NCBI GenBank assembly: GCA_018114805.1
Contig: CP073042.1
Coordinates: forward strand, 6,865,501-6,929,500
DNA: 64,000 nt
Direction: 5' to 3'
Source: Candidatus Streptomyces philanthi
GTDB lineage: Bacteria > Actinomycetota > Actinomycetes > Streptomycetales > Streptomycetaceae
A model generated the notes under the pieces. That model did not search any database and was not told the origin of the DNA. It saw only the letters and a program-made list of their open reading frames with translations. Made by a program: the position numbers and the translations under genes. Shown here piece by piece: positions 1-9,900 of this stretch. Within the stretch, counting starts at the first letter, position 1, and each line of letters starts with the position of its first letter.

Positions 1-792
1 GAGACCAACCTCGTGGCGATGGCGGCCGGGCTGGCCCGCACCGGCTGGCGTCCGGTGGTGGGCGCGATGGCCCCGTTCCTCATCCGGCGCGCCTACGAGC
101 AGATCCGCCTCGACGTGTCGCTGCCCGGCCTGCCGGTGCTGCTGCTCGGCGTCGGTGGAGGGTTGAGCTACGGTCCGCTCGGCCCCACCCACCACGCGGT
201 CGACGACATCGCCCTGATGTCAGCGCTGCCGCGGATGGACATCTACTGCCCGGCTGACGCGACCGACGCCGCGCACGTGCTGCGGGCCTGCCTGCCGCCG
301 GGCCGGCCGACCTACATCCGGCTCACCGCACGCGAGGACCCTCCGGTCATCGATTCCGGACAACCGGGTGACGTGCACGCCGTCCGCACTCTGCGCGCCG
401 GCAGGGACGCCCTGGTGTTGGCCACCGGGCGGTGCGTCGCCGAGGCTCTCGCGGCGGCGGAGCATCGCGCCGGCGCCGGCTTGGACGTCGCGGTGGCCGC
501 CGTCACCTGCCTGCACCCCTTCCCGGCCGAGCGGGTGCGCGAGCTCGCCCGGGACTTCTCGCTCGTCGTCACTGCCGAGGAGGCTGCGGGCCCGGGCGGG
601 CTCGGGGACCGGGTGGCCACCGCGGTGGGCGGCCCGCCGGCCCAGGTGACCCGACTGCGCGTGGACGACCGCTACCCGCCGGTGGGGACGCACGAGGAAC
701 TGCTCGCCTTCTACGGCGTGGACCGGAGCGCGATCACGTCCGCCCTCACGCGGACCCTCATCCGGAAAGGTGATCATGAAGATCCTGTCTAG
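1..792 (+). CDS. Transketolase C-terminal subunit, 5' end outside window
   Basis: The frame is open from base 1, and its first residues already match the E-x-N-x-V-x-M-A-A-G-L-A helix of transketolase pyrimidine domains, so the gene begins upstream; the GTG at 13 is not the start. About 263 residues remain. They comprise the rest of the pyrimidine-binding domain, with the conserved G-P-T-H-H loop and the P-A-D motif, followed by the transketolase C-terminal domain (about residue 125 on). The ThDP-pyrophosphate domain is presumably a separate subunit to the left, as in split bacterial transketolases. The family moves two-carbon ketol units using thiamine diphosphate; in biosynthetic clusters such proteins can make unusual sugars or C2 starter units. 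The 3' end overlaps the next gene by 17 bases, so it is the first visible gene of the cluster operon. The pathway role is inferred only from context. Confidence 0.85.
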   Translation, partial: ETNLVAMAAGLARTGWRPVVGAMAPFLIRRAYEQIRLDVSLPGLPVLLLGVGGGLSYGPLGPTHHAVDDIALMSALPRMDIYCPADATDAAHVLRACLPPGRPTYIRLTAREDPPVIDSGQPGDVHAVRTLRAGRDALVLATGRCVAEALAAAEHRAGAGLDVAVAAVTCLHPFPAERVRELARDFSLVVTAEEAAGPGGLGDRVATAVGGPPAQVTRLRVDDRYPPVGTHEELLAFYGVDRSAITSALTRTLIRKGDHEDPV

Positions 793-2029
793 CGCCCAGG
801 CATGCGGGTTCGGACCGGTCTCCAAACTCGTGGCGGTCACCACCATGGTGGGCGGCGGCACGGTCGACTTCGTCGGCCAGGGGGTCGCCCTGGACTTCGT
901 CCGGCGGCACGCCGACCGCTTCGGCCGCGTCACCGCCGGCGACACCGCGCACGGCACGGAGATCTCCCACCGACTGGACGACGTCGACTTGGTGCTCAGC
1001 GTCATGGACGCCGACCTGGTGTTCTGGGCGGTACGCCAGCAGCGCCGGGTGGTCTTCTTCGACAGCCTGCTGCACTTCTGGGCCACCCGGCTCACCTTCG
1101 CCGAACTCTCCCGGTGCGCCCGACTGGTGCGCCAGGCCGACACCGCCACTGCCTGGAGTGCCTACCAGTGCTTGGCCCCCCACGAACGCATCCTCGTCGC
1201 CCACCTGCTGGCCACCAGATCCTTCGTGCAGAACTTCCCCGGCGTGCGCGAGCGCATCTCCGAACTGTCCGCCGTCGGCGCCGATCACGTCCGACTGTGC
1301 GGACCCATCGTGGACACCGCCACCCTGCGCGCCCTGCGGACCGCGCCCCCGTGCGGCGGCGGTGCGGGGCTGCTGGTCAACCTCGGCGGCTTCAAGAACT
1401 TCTACCTCGACTACGAGTCGCGCAACGCCTACCTGGACCTGCTCCAGCGCTGGGTGGTCGACCTTGCCCGGGACATGCCCGCACTTGGGCACATCCTGGT
1501 GTGCTGCGGCGCGTTCGCCCAGCCGGAGACGATCCGGGTCGGCGACGTACGGGTGGAGTTCCGGTTCCTGCCGCACCGGGAGTTCCTGGACCAACTGGCC
1601 GCCACGTCGCTGTACGCGGTGCCGCCGAGCCTGACGTCGCTGCACGAGGCCGTCATCGTCTGCCGCATGCCCTTCCTGCTGCCCGAGCAGCACTACGGCC
1701 ACATCGTCAACCGGCGCATGGTCGCCGACACGGCCGTGGGGCGGCACGCCGCGAGCCTGCGCCAGTGCGGCCCGGAGTTCGAGGTCCCCGAGGACGACCT
1801 GGAGGGCACCCGCGAACTGAACCGGCTCACCCGCGAGCTGGTCGACGACGAGTCCCGCTACCAGCGGCTGCGCGCCCATCTGGGTGACCGGTTCGGTGCC
1901 TACCGGGCTTTGAACGCTGGCCAGCGCGACGATGCGATGGACGAACTGGCCGATCTGTTCGACGGGCCTCCACTGACCTCGCTGCTGGCGGACCTGGACA
2001 CGACACTGCTGGAGGCAGCGGAGCGATGA
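776..2029 (+). CDS. GT-B-fold glycosyltransferase-like protein
   Basis: This is a protein of about 417 residues. I chose ATG 776 because a GGAAAGG ribosome site ends five bases before it; a GTG at 770 is the alternative. The N-terminus (MKILSSAQACGFGPVSKL) and the first strand-turn-helix resemble the start of GT-B nucleotide-sugar glycosyltransferases. A second Rossmann-like half appears from about residue 200 (GLLVNLGGFKNF), with a donor-side-like segment around residues 260-310 (V-P-P-S-L-T-S-L-H-E-A). No signal peptide or membrane segment is evident. It overlaps the transketolase gene upstream and the kinase gene downstream by four bases, so it is translationally coupled in the cluster operon. 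The family call rests on fold-like patterns, not on a recognised close homologue; a related non-catalytic GT-B protein is possible. Confidence 0.5.
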   Translation: MKILSSAQACGFGPVSKLVAVTTMVGGGTVDFVGQGVALDFVRRHADRFGRVTAGDTAHGTEISHRLDDVDLVLSVMDADLVFWAVRQQRRVVFFDSLLHFWATRLTFAELSRCARLVRQADTATAWSAYQCLAPHERILVAHLLATRSFVQNFPGVRERISELSAVGADHVRLCGPIVDTATLRALRTAPPCGGGAGLLVNLGGFKNFYLDYESRNAYLDLLQRWVVDLARDMPALGHILVCCGAFAQPETIRVGDVRVEFRFLPHREFLDQLAATSLYAVPPSLTSLHEAVIVCRMPFLLPEQHYGHIVNRRMVADTAVGRHAASLRQCGPEFEVPEDDLEGTRELNRLTRELVDDESRYQRLRAHLGDRFGAYRALNAGQRDDAMDELADLFDGPPLTSLLADLDTTLLEAAER

Positions 2030-3039
2030 CCGACATCGTCCACCCGAGCGCCGAACGGGCCGAGGCAGAGCGCCACGGCATCGACATCGAGACCGTGGCC
2101 GCCCAGATCCTCCGTGCCCACCGGGCCCGCACCGGCGCGCCGGCGCCCGCACCACACGACCTGGATGTGCGCGTCTGGATCCCGGCCGGGGCGCGCAAGT
2201 CCCGGCGCCGGCTGTTCGTACGGCTGGACGTGGCCGGTACCCCGACCGCCGTGGCCAAGGTGCCGCTGTCTGCCCACGATCGCAAGCTGGCCTACGAGTT
2301 CGAGGTGCTGAGCGCGCTACATCCCTCGTTCCCGCTGGCCCGCCCCGTGCCGCTGGACCGGCTCGGCGGCGGATTCACCATGTCCTACCTCGGTGGCAGT
2401 GACCTACCCGCCGTGCCCGGCCTCACCGCGGGACCCGACGCGTGCTGGCGGGTGCTGCGGCCGGTGGTGGACAGCGTGGCCACCCTGCACCTGGCCCCGC
2501 TGGACGACAACGCCCCGGCGCTGACTCCGTACCAGGCGGCGGCCCAGTACGTGCGGCGGCCCGAGTTCGGCGCGGCCCACGCCGACCGCGCGCTGCGCGC
2601 CGCCCTGCTCGCCCGCACCCACGGCGACCTCGGGCCGTGGAACGTGCGCTACGACGTGGACGACGGGACGGTGCTGCTCCTGGACTTCGAGGACTACCGG
2701 CCGGTGGGCGTCGCCGGCATCGACGTGGTCAACCTGCTCCTCACCTGCGGACTGCTGATCTTCCCCGACTATCCGAAGCGCGGCTTCGACTGGCTGTACG
2801 ACCAGGTCTTCGAGAGCGACCACTGGTTTCGCGCGGTGCTGACCCGTGCCCTGACCCATTACTCCACCGCCACCGGACAGCGCCCCGGCAGTGTCGCCGA
2901 CCTGACACCCCTGATGTGCCAGTGGCTCATCGAGCGGATCACCGCGGAGGGGCGCGACACCTCCGGCATGTTCTACTGCACGTTCGCCGACCGCTACCTG
3001 AGCACCCGTCCTTCACTGGCGAGGAGCCTCGATGCCTGA
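2026..3039 (+). CDS. Aminoglycoside-phosphotransferase (APH)-family kinase
   Basis: A 337-residue protein with the APH/choline-kinase fold signature. The catalytic loop HGDLGPWNVRYD lies near residue 199 and the metal-binding LLDFEDY segment about 20 residues later; these are the Brenner-type and DFG-equivalent motifs of the family. A lysine in AVAKVPLSAHDRK (around residue 80) is the likely ATP-phosphate contact. Such enzymes phosphorylate hydroxyl groups of small molecules with ATP. In a biosynthetic cluster this may phosphorylate a pathway sugar or intermediate, or reversibly inactivate the product for self-protection; the sequence does not decide between them. The ATG overlaps the preceding stop by four bases, and the 3' end overlaps the flavoprotein gene by eight. 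Confidence 0.8.
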   Translation: MTDIVHPSAERAEAERHGIDIETVAAQILRAHRARTGAPAPAPHDLDVRVWIPAGARKSRRRLFVRLDVAGTPTAVAKVPLSAHDRKLAYEFEVLSALHPSFPLARPVPLDRLGGGFTMSYLGGSDLPAVPGLTAGPDACWRVLRPVVDSVATLHLAPLDDNAPALTPYQAAAQYVRRPEFGAAHADRALRAALLARTHGDLGPWNVRYDVDDGTVLLLDFEDYRPVGVAGIDVVNLLLTCGLLIFPDYPKRGFDWLYDQVFESDHWFRAVLTRALTHYSTATGQRPGSVADLTPLMCQWLIERITAEGRDTSGMFYCTFADRYLSTRPSLARSLDA

Positions 3040-4522
3040 CCCGACCGCACACGACACGGACGTCCTGGTCATCGGCGGCGGCCCGGCCGGCCTCTTCGCC
3101 GCGCTGCGGGTGGCCAGGGCCGGCCACCGGGCCGTCGTCCTGGAGGCCGGCGGCAACATGGGCGAGAGCCTGTGCCCACGGGTCAGCGCCCGGCTGCGCG
3201 GCCGTACCGTGCGGGACGCGGAGAAGTTCCGCCTGCAGTGCCCGCGCTGCGACTGCCTGACCGGACTGGGCGGCGCCGCCTTCCACTTCGACACCAACCT
3301 CGGCTACATCTCCGCACTGACCCGGTCCAAGATCGAGGCCGCCGAGGACGGCACCTCCCGCTCCTACAGCGGACTCGAACGCGCCCTCGGCTCCTTCGAC
3401 CGCGCCCGACGACTCGTCGCCGAGGTGTACGACATCTTTTTCGGGCTCGGGCTGCCCAGGGCCGAGGCCGCGCGGCCGTCGGCCACCGTCGGCGACCCGG
3501 CCGCCGCCGGCGCGCCGGCCGTCTTCCAGCACGTCGACACCGCGCCTTCGCAGAGCGTGACCGTCGACGTCGCCCTGGCCGTCATCGCCAACCTCCACGC
3601 CGAGTTGGACGCCACCGGCAGCCGGGTGCTGCTGCGTCACACCGCGACGCGGGTGCGCACGCTACCCGACGGCGGGTTCGAGGTGACTGCGACCACTCCG
3701 CGGGGCGGGGCGCGGCTGCGGGCCGCCGCCGTGGTGGTGGCCACCGGCAAACTTGGTCTGCCCTGGGTCGGCTACCTGGTGCGTGACCAGCGCGTCGCCC
3801 ATCGTCCGACGCGCCGGGTAGACGTCGGGGTCCGGCTGGAGACCGACCGCGCGGACATGGCCGCGCTGCTGGACGTGTGCCACAACCCCAAGCTGTCCTT
3901 CCTCAACGACCGCGGTGAGTCGGTGCGCACGTTCTGCGTGTGCGAGGGCGGCCGCGTGATGCAGTACGCCTTCCTGGATGCCGTAGCCCTCGACGGCCAG
4001 CACTGCCTCAACCAGCCGACGTCCCGGTCCAACATGGGAATCCTCACCACCGTCGACGTCCCCGAGGGAGAGGACGGCACCGCCTACGCCCGTCGGTTCG
4101 CCCGCCGGGTGGCCGAGCACGGCGGCGGCCGGCCCGTGGTGTGCACGGTGGACGAGCTGGCCGGCCGCCCGGCGCCCCCGGGCTCGCCATCGACCAGCCT
4201 CATCGACTACGCCCACGCCCCGCTGCGCGACTGCCTGCCCGAGCGGATCGTGCGCGACGTGCTGGAGATGGTCCAGCGGCTCAACGCGCTGCACCCGGGC
4301 ATGATCCCCGGCTCCGCGACGGTCGCCGCTCCGGTGGTCGAGAGGCTCTTCCCCGACCTGACCCTCACTCACGACATGGAGTCCTCCGTCCCTGGCCTCT
4401 ACTTCACCGGCGACTCCTCCTCGAAGATCATCGGCATCACCTACGGGGCGGCCACCGGCATCGCCGCCGCTGACTCGGCCATCGCCCGCCACGTGCCGCT
4501 CACCACGGGAGGCCGGCGGTGA
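3032..4522 (+). CDS. FAD-dependent oxidoreductase (COG2509-like dehydrogenase)
   Basis: A 496-residue flavoprotein. An N-terminal dinucleotide-binding fold begins VLVIGGGPAGLFAALRVA (residues 11-28) with a glutamate-ending second strand (V-V-L-E-A-G). The C-terminal FAD/product segment GLYFTGDSSSKIIGIT, with its trailing glycine-rich helix, matches the uncharacterised FAD-dependent dehydrogenase family. A cysteine-rich stretch near residues 67-76 (L-Q-C-P-R-C-D-C) is notable and could bind metal or form disulfides. A GAGGAG ribosome site precedes the ATG by five bases; the coding region overlaps the genes on both sides. It probably oxidises or reduces a pathway intermediate in the cytoplasm. 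The substrate cannot be read from the sequence. Confidence 0.8.
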   Translation: MPDPTAHDTDVLVIGGGPAGLFAALRVARAGHRAVVLEAGGNMGESLCPRVSARLRGRTVRDAEKFRLQCPRCDCLTGLGGAAFHFDTNLGYISALTRSKIEAAEDGTSRSYSGLERALGSFDRARRLVAEVYDIFFGLGLPRAEAARPSATVGDPAAAGAPAVFQHVDTAPSQSVTVDVALAVIANLHAELDATGSRVLLRHTATRVRTLPDGGFEVTATTPRGGARLRAAAVVVATGKLGLPWVGYLVRDQRVAHRPTRRVDVGVRLETDRADMAALLDVCHNPKLSFLNDRGESVRTFCVCEGGRVMQYAFLDAVALDGQHCLNQPTSRSNMGILTTVDVPEGEDGTAYARRFARRVAEHGGGRPVVCTVDELAGRPAPPGSPSTSLIDYAHAPLRDCLPERIVRDVLEMVQRLNALHPGMIPGSATVAAPVVERLFPDLTLTHDMESSVPGLYFTGDSSSKIIGITYGAATGIAAADSAIARHVPLTTGGRR

Positions 4523-6969
4523 CGCTCACCCTGCCGCGCGTGCGCCCCGCAGGCCCCGCGCACCCCCGCGACTTCACCCTGCCGCTGTCCGCCGGGCCCG
4601 CCGGCCTGCTCGCCGGGCGTCCGGACACCGCGTCGCTGCTGGCGAACTTCCTGGGCGCCCTCCAGGAGGGCTACCAGATCGCCTGGCCCGTGCTCGGCAC
4701 CGCCGGCGGCACCACGGTGCGGTACACGATCGCGCCTCGCACCGCGCACACCACCTTCGTCGAGCTGATCCGCACCCCGCCGCGCACCGACGGGAGCCGG
4801 ACCGACTTTCCCCACCAGCCGTGCCTCGCCGTCCTCCCCGCCGGCCCCGCGGACCCGCCGACGGTCCCGGACGGGGCCGTGTGGGCGGTCGCCGTCGACG
4901 GTGGAACGCTCCGCGTCCACCACGACCACCGCGCCCTCGACACACCGACCGCTCGCCGCATGGCCGAACACCTGCTCCTCTTGCTCGGCGCGGCCGCCCG
5001 GCGCCCCGAAGCCCCGGTGGTCTCCTGCGAACTGCTGCTGCCCGCTGAACGGGAGGCACTGGAGGCGTACCAACCGCCCGCACCCCACTGGCCGGACACC
5101 ACCGTGCACCGGATGTTCCGCGAGCAGGCGGCTCGCACACCCGGCCACACCGCACTCGAACACGGCGGGCGCTCCGTGACCTACGCGGCCCTGCACCGCC
5201 TCTCCGACACGCTCGCCCGACGTCTGCGCCCCGCGGTCGGCGCCCCCGGCGATCTGGTGGTGCTCTCCGGCGAGCGAGGCCCGGAGTTGTTCGCCGCAAT
5301 CCTCGGCGTGTTCAAGGCCGGCGCCGGCTTCGTCTACCTCGACCCCGCCCTCCCCGCGCCCCGCGCCGCCACCATGCTCCGCCAGACCGGGCCCGTGGCC
5401 GTGCTGCGCACCGCCTCGGGCCACCTCGGTACCGCCGGGCCGCACGCGTTGCCGGTGGAGGCGCTGCTGGCCGACCCGGACGAGGGCGCCGAGCCACTCG
5501 ACGACATCGCCCACGCGGACTCCACCGCTTACGTCATCTTCACCTCGGGATCCACCGGCGAGCCCAAGGGCGTCCTGCGCCCGCACCGGATGCACACCTC
5601 ACGGATCTTCCTCGAACAACGGCTGTACGACATGGGGCCGGACGACCGGCACCTGCTGAAGTCACCCGTCAGTTTCCGTGAGTTCATCTGGCCGCTGGCG
5701 AGCGGCGGGACCGCGGTCGTCGTCGACCCCGGTGCCGAGCGCGACGACCGCGCACTGGCCCGACTCATCGACCGGGAGGGCGTCACCACCATCAGCTTCG
5801 TACCGTCCATGCTGCGCCTGCTGGTGGAGCGGGCGGAGTTCCGCCGCGCGTCCCGGCTGCGGCACGTGTTCGCCGGCGGTGAGGCGCTCGGCGCCGACCT
5901 GGAGGCCCGACTGCGCGACTGCGGCTTCGCGGTGCACAACACCTACACACTCACCGAGGCCGACTACGTCTGCCACCGTCAGGGGCCGCTCGCCGCCCAG
6001 TCGCAGGGCATCGACGGCGGCACGGTGATCGGCCGGCCACTGGACATGCGGGTCCACCTGTGCGACCGGCACGGCCGCCGGGTACCGCCCGGCGTCGTCG
6101 GCGAGATCCACACCGGCGGCCCCGGACTGGCCGAGGGCTACCTGGGCCGACCGGACCTGACGGCCGAGCGCTTCGTGCCCAACACTCTCGACGCGGACGG
6201 CCCGCCGCGGCTGTTCCGCACCGGGGACCTGGCCCGGCACCGCCCCGACGGCCAACTGGAATACCTGGGCCGCGACGACGCCCAGGTCAAGGTGCGCGGT
6301 CAGCGCGTGGAGCCCGCCGAGGTGGAAATCGTGCTGCGCACGCACCCCGCGGTCGCCAACGCCGCCGTCACCGGCATCGCCGACCCGGACCAGGGCGCCA
6401 CGCTGGTCGCCTACGTGGTGGCCCGGGATGGCGAGCCCGGCGTGCGGGAGCTGCGCGAGTTCATCGCCGGGCGACTGCCGGACTTCATGGTGCCCGGCTA
6501 CCTCGCGCTCGTCCCCGCGCTACCCCTGCTCGACAGCGGTAAGGTCGACCGCGCGGCACTGCGCGTCGACCACCGCCGGCGCCCGGACCTGGCAGTGACC
6601 TACGCACGGCCCGGCACCGCCCGCGAACGTCGGGTCACCGAGCTCTTCGCGCGGGTGTTGGGCCTGGACGCGGTGGGACTCGACGACGACTTCTTTGCAC
6701 TCGGCGGGGACTCGCTACGCCTTATGCTGCTGCGCGGCGCCATCGAGGCCGACGCCGGTGGGGAGGTCGACCTGGCCGACGTGCTGCGCGCGGCCACCCC
6801 GCGCGGCGTCGCCGCCCTGCTGGCCAACGACGGCAGCGAGCCAGGCTGGTCGGCGCCGCCCCAGCAAGCGGTGACGGAGCGCAGGTCGGCGCTGCTGCGG
6901 CAGCGCGTCGCCCTGCGGGACCGGCGTGCCGGCGCGGGCGCCGAGCCCGGAGCTGAGGAGGCCCGGTGA
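4519..6969 (+). CDS. NRPS: condensation remnant - adenylation - PCP
   Basis: An 816-residue non-ribosomal peptide synthetase. Residues 1-190 resemble only the C-terminal half of a condensation domain (HHDHRALD-like core and exit linker) and lack an HHxxxDG active site, so condensation activity is unlikely. The adenylation domain covers about 195-690: the A3 loop YVIFTSGSTGEPKG is near 337, the A5 equivalent is NTYTLTEAD, the A7/A8 region is FRTGDLARHRPDGQLEYLGR, and the A10 lysine sits in LDSGKVDR. The A4 region reads SFREFIWPL, with no Asp235 equivalent and about four residues fewer than GrsA, so the substrate is probably not an ordinary alpha-amino acid, or the code is atypical. A PCP with LGGDSLRLM (Ser near 731) follows. 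GTG start, four-base overlap with the flavoprotein gene; it should feed the PKS encoded next. Confidence 0.9.
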   Translation: MTLTLPRVRPAGPAHPRDFTLPLSAGPAGLLAGRPDTASLLANFLGALQEGYQIAWPVLGTAGGTTVRYTIAPRTAHTTFVELIRTPPRTDGSRTDFPHQPCLAVLPAGPADPPTVPDGAVWAVAVDGGTLRVHHDHRALDTPTARRMAEHLLLLLGAAARRPEAPVVSCELLLPAEREALEAYQPPAPHWPDTTVHRMFREQAARTPGHTALEHGGRSVTYAALHRLSDTLARRLRPAVGAPGDLVVLSGERGPELFAAILGVFKAGAGFVYLDPALPAPRAATMLRQTGPVAVLRTASGHLGTAGPHALPVEALLADPDEGAEPLDDIAHADSTAYVIFTSGSTGEPKGVLRPHRMHTSRIFLEQRLYDMGPDDRHLLKSPVSFREFIWPLASGGTAVVVDPGAERDDRALARLIDREGVTTISFVPSMLRLLVERAEFRRASRLRHVFAGGEALGADLEARLRDCGFAVHNTYTLTEADYVCHRQGPLAAQSQGIDGGTVIGRPLDMRVHLCDRHGRRVPPGVVGEIHTGGPGLAEGYLGRPDLTAERFVPNTLDADGPPRLFRTGDLARHRPDGQLEYLGRDDAQVKVRGQRVEPAEVEIVLRTHPAVANAAVTGIADPDQGATLVAYVVARDGEPGVRELREFIAGRLPDFMVPGYLALVPALPLLDSGKVDRAALRVDHRRRPDLAVTYARPGTARERRVTELFARVLGLDAVGLDDDFFALGGDSLRLMLLRGAIEADAGGEVDLADVLRAATPRGVAALLANDGSEPGWSAPPQQAVTERRSALLRQRVALRDRRAGAGAEPGAEEAR

Positions 6970-9900
6970 GCGCCGACGACCTGTCCGTCGCCATCGTCGG
7001 CATGGCCGTTCGGCTGCCCGGCAGCGACGACATCGACCAGTACTGGGAGGGGCTGCGCGCCGGCACCACCTGGATCACCCGGCGCGGCCCGCTCAGTGGC
7101 GTGTACGTGCCCGCCTACGGGGCACTGGCCGCCGCCGGCCACTTCGACCCCGACCGCTTCGGCATCTCGGAGGCCGAGGCGCTGCTCATCGACCCGCAGC
7201 AGCGGCTGCTCCTGGAGACCGTGGACGAGGCGCTTGCCGCCGCCCACCTGGACCCGGCCCGGACCGGCCCGGTCAGCGTGTACGCCGGCGTCGGCCGCAA
7301 CGACTACGAGCGCTGGGTGGCGCACTCCCTGGCCGGCCGGCCGGGAGTGGACGAGATGGCACTGGAGGTCACCAACGGCCGCGACTACGCGGCCACCCGC
7401 GTAGCCTACCGGCTGGGCCTGACCGGCACCGCGCTCACCGTGCAGTCGGCCTGCTCCACCTCGCTGGTCGCGGTGCACCTGGCCTGCCAGGACCTGCTGA
7501 CCTACGGCTGCGCCGCGGCGATCGCGGGCACCGCGGCGGTGCGGGTGCCAACCCCGCGCGGCTACGCGGCGCCCAGCGGCGGCATCGGCTCCCCGGACGG
7601 TGTCTGCCGGCCCTTCGACCGGGGCGCCAACGGCACCGTTCCCGGCGACGGCGCCGGGGCCGTGGTCCTCAAGCGCCTGGCCGACGCCCGGGCCGACGGC
7701 GACGACATCTGGGCCGTGGTGCGGGGCTCGGCGGTCAACAACGACGGGGCCGCCAAGTCCGGCTTCGCCAATGTCTCCTCCGCCGCCCAGCGCGACGTCA
7801 TCCGGGGCGCCCTCCAGGTCGCGGGTCTGGCGCCGGAGCAGATCGACTACGTGGAGGCGCACGGCAGCGGCACCCTGCTCGGTGACGCTGCCGAGTGGGC
7901 GGCGTTGGCGCAGGTCTTCGCACCCGCCGGCCACCGGCTGCGAGTCGGGGCCGTCAAGGCCAACGTGGGCCACCTCAGGGAGGCCGCCGGCCTCGCCGGC
8001 CTCGCCAAGGCCGTGCTGTGCCTGCGGCACCGGCAGTGGGTCCCCACCCCGCACTTCGAGGTGCTCCCGGCCGACTTGGCCCGCCGCTCGTCGACCCTTG
8101 CACCGCTGGACCGGGGCGGAGAGTGGCCGGCGCGGCCGGACGGGGTGCGCCGCGCGGGCGTGAGCGCCTTCGGGCTCGGCGGCACCAACTGTCACCTGGT
8201 ACTGGAGGCCGCGCCCGGCACCGAGTGCGCTCCCGCACCCGTACGCGAGCAACTGCTGCTGCTCTCCAGCCATCGCGAGGAGACCCTGGAGGAGGACGCC
8301 GACGCCCTCTGCCGGGCCGTCGCCGCGGCACCCCCTGACCACCTGGCCGACCTGGCCTTCACCACGCAGGTGGGCCGTCGCAGGCTCAGCCGGCGCCGCT
8401 TCGCCGTCGTCCTCGACCCCGCCGGCCCGCAGGCCGCGTTCGGGCCCGACCAGACGCGGGGGCAGAGCGCCACAGCTCCGTCACACCCCCCGCAGGTCGG
8501 CTTCCTGCTGCCCGGCATCGGCAGCCACTATCCGCGCATGGGCGCCGGGCTCGCGGCCACCGAACCGATTTTCGCCCGCCATCTGGCCCCCCTGCTGGAC
8601 ATCGCCGACGAACTCACCGGCGGCGCGGTCGGCACGCAGTTCGCCGTGGCCGGGGACGGTGCCGCGCCGCCGGCCCCGGCACACCCCGGAGTGGACCGGG
8701 TGGACCTGCGGGCGCTGCTGCGCCGCTGCGCCCCGGCCGCCCCCGGCCACCGCCGGCTGCGCGAGGTGCACCTCGGCCTCTTCTGCTTCGAGCACGCGCT
8801 GGCCGCCACCTTGATGGACCTCGGCATCCGGCCGGCCGTCCTGGTCGGGCACAGCCTGGGGGAGTGGGTCGGCTCCGCGCTGGCCGGCGTCATCGGTGTG
8901 GAGGACACCATGGCGGCGGTGGCCAGGCGGGCGGACCTGGTCACCCTCGCCGGCCCCGGCGCGATGATCGCGGTGCTGGCGCCGGCCGCGCAGGTGGCAC
9001 ACCTCGCCACCGACGGCGTCTGGCTCGCCGCGGACAACGGCCCCATGCACTGCGTGTTCTCCGGCCGACCCGAGCGCGTCGACGCACTGGCCGACACGCT
9101 GCGCCGGGAGGGGCTCTCCGTACTGCCGGTCGATGCCCCGCACCCTTTCCACACCCCGCAACTGGAGCAGGCGGCCCGGCGGTTGGGGGACGACCTGCGC
9201 GGCGTCGACCTGCGGGCGCCCAGCATTCCGCTGGCCTCCAGCGTGCTGGGCCGGTGGCTGGACGAGCAGGCGATCGACCCCGGGTACTGGCGCCGACACC
9301 TGGTCAGCACGGTCCGCTTCCGCGACGCCGCCGCCCTCGCGCTGAGCCGCGTCCGGGTGCTGATCGAGGTGGGACCCGGCACCGCGCGCCCCTGGGTGCT
9401 GCAGGCCGACCCGGACGCCGTCGTGGTGCGCACCGTACGCCAGTCCTACGAGCAGATCACGGACCGGCAGGCGCTCTTGGAGGCTCTGGGGCGGTTGTGG
9501 CTGCACGGTGTGGAGACGCGGTGGACCGCGTTGCACGGCCCCGGGCGCGTCAAGCGCACGCTGCCGAGACCGCGGCTGAACCGGCTCCGGTTCTTGCCCG
9601 ACACCGCGCCCCCCGCCACGGACCCCGCGGTCGCGGCCCCCGAGGTCGCGCTGCTCCCCACCGGCGCCGCCTCCGGCGCCGGGGCCGCACCGCCAGCAGA
9701 GTCGGGCCCCGGCCCGCACCAGGCGTCGGCCGTCGCGGGCGCGCTGGAGGAGCACCTGCGTGAGCAGTGGCGGGCTCTGCTCGGCCTGCGCGAGGTGCAC
9801 CCCGACGACCACTTCTTCCATCTCGGCGGCGACTCCCTGATGGGCGTTCACCTCATCTCCGGCCTCCAGCGGCTCACCGGCCGGTCGGTGCCCTCGCCGG

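Noticed and set aside
758..2155. Long open frames on the strand opposite the cluster genes, e.g. 465 codons antisense to the GT-like and APH-kinase genes
   Set aside because: They mirror the GC-rich third positions of the plus-strand genes, have no motifs or ribosome sites, and are full of His/Gln/Arg noise.
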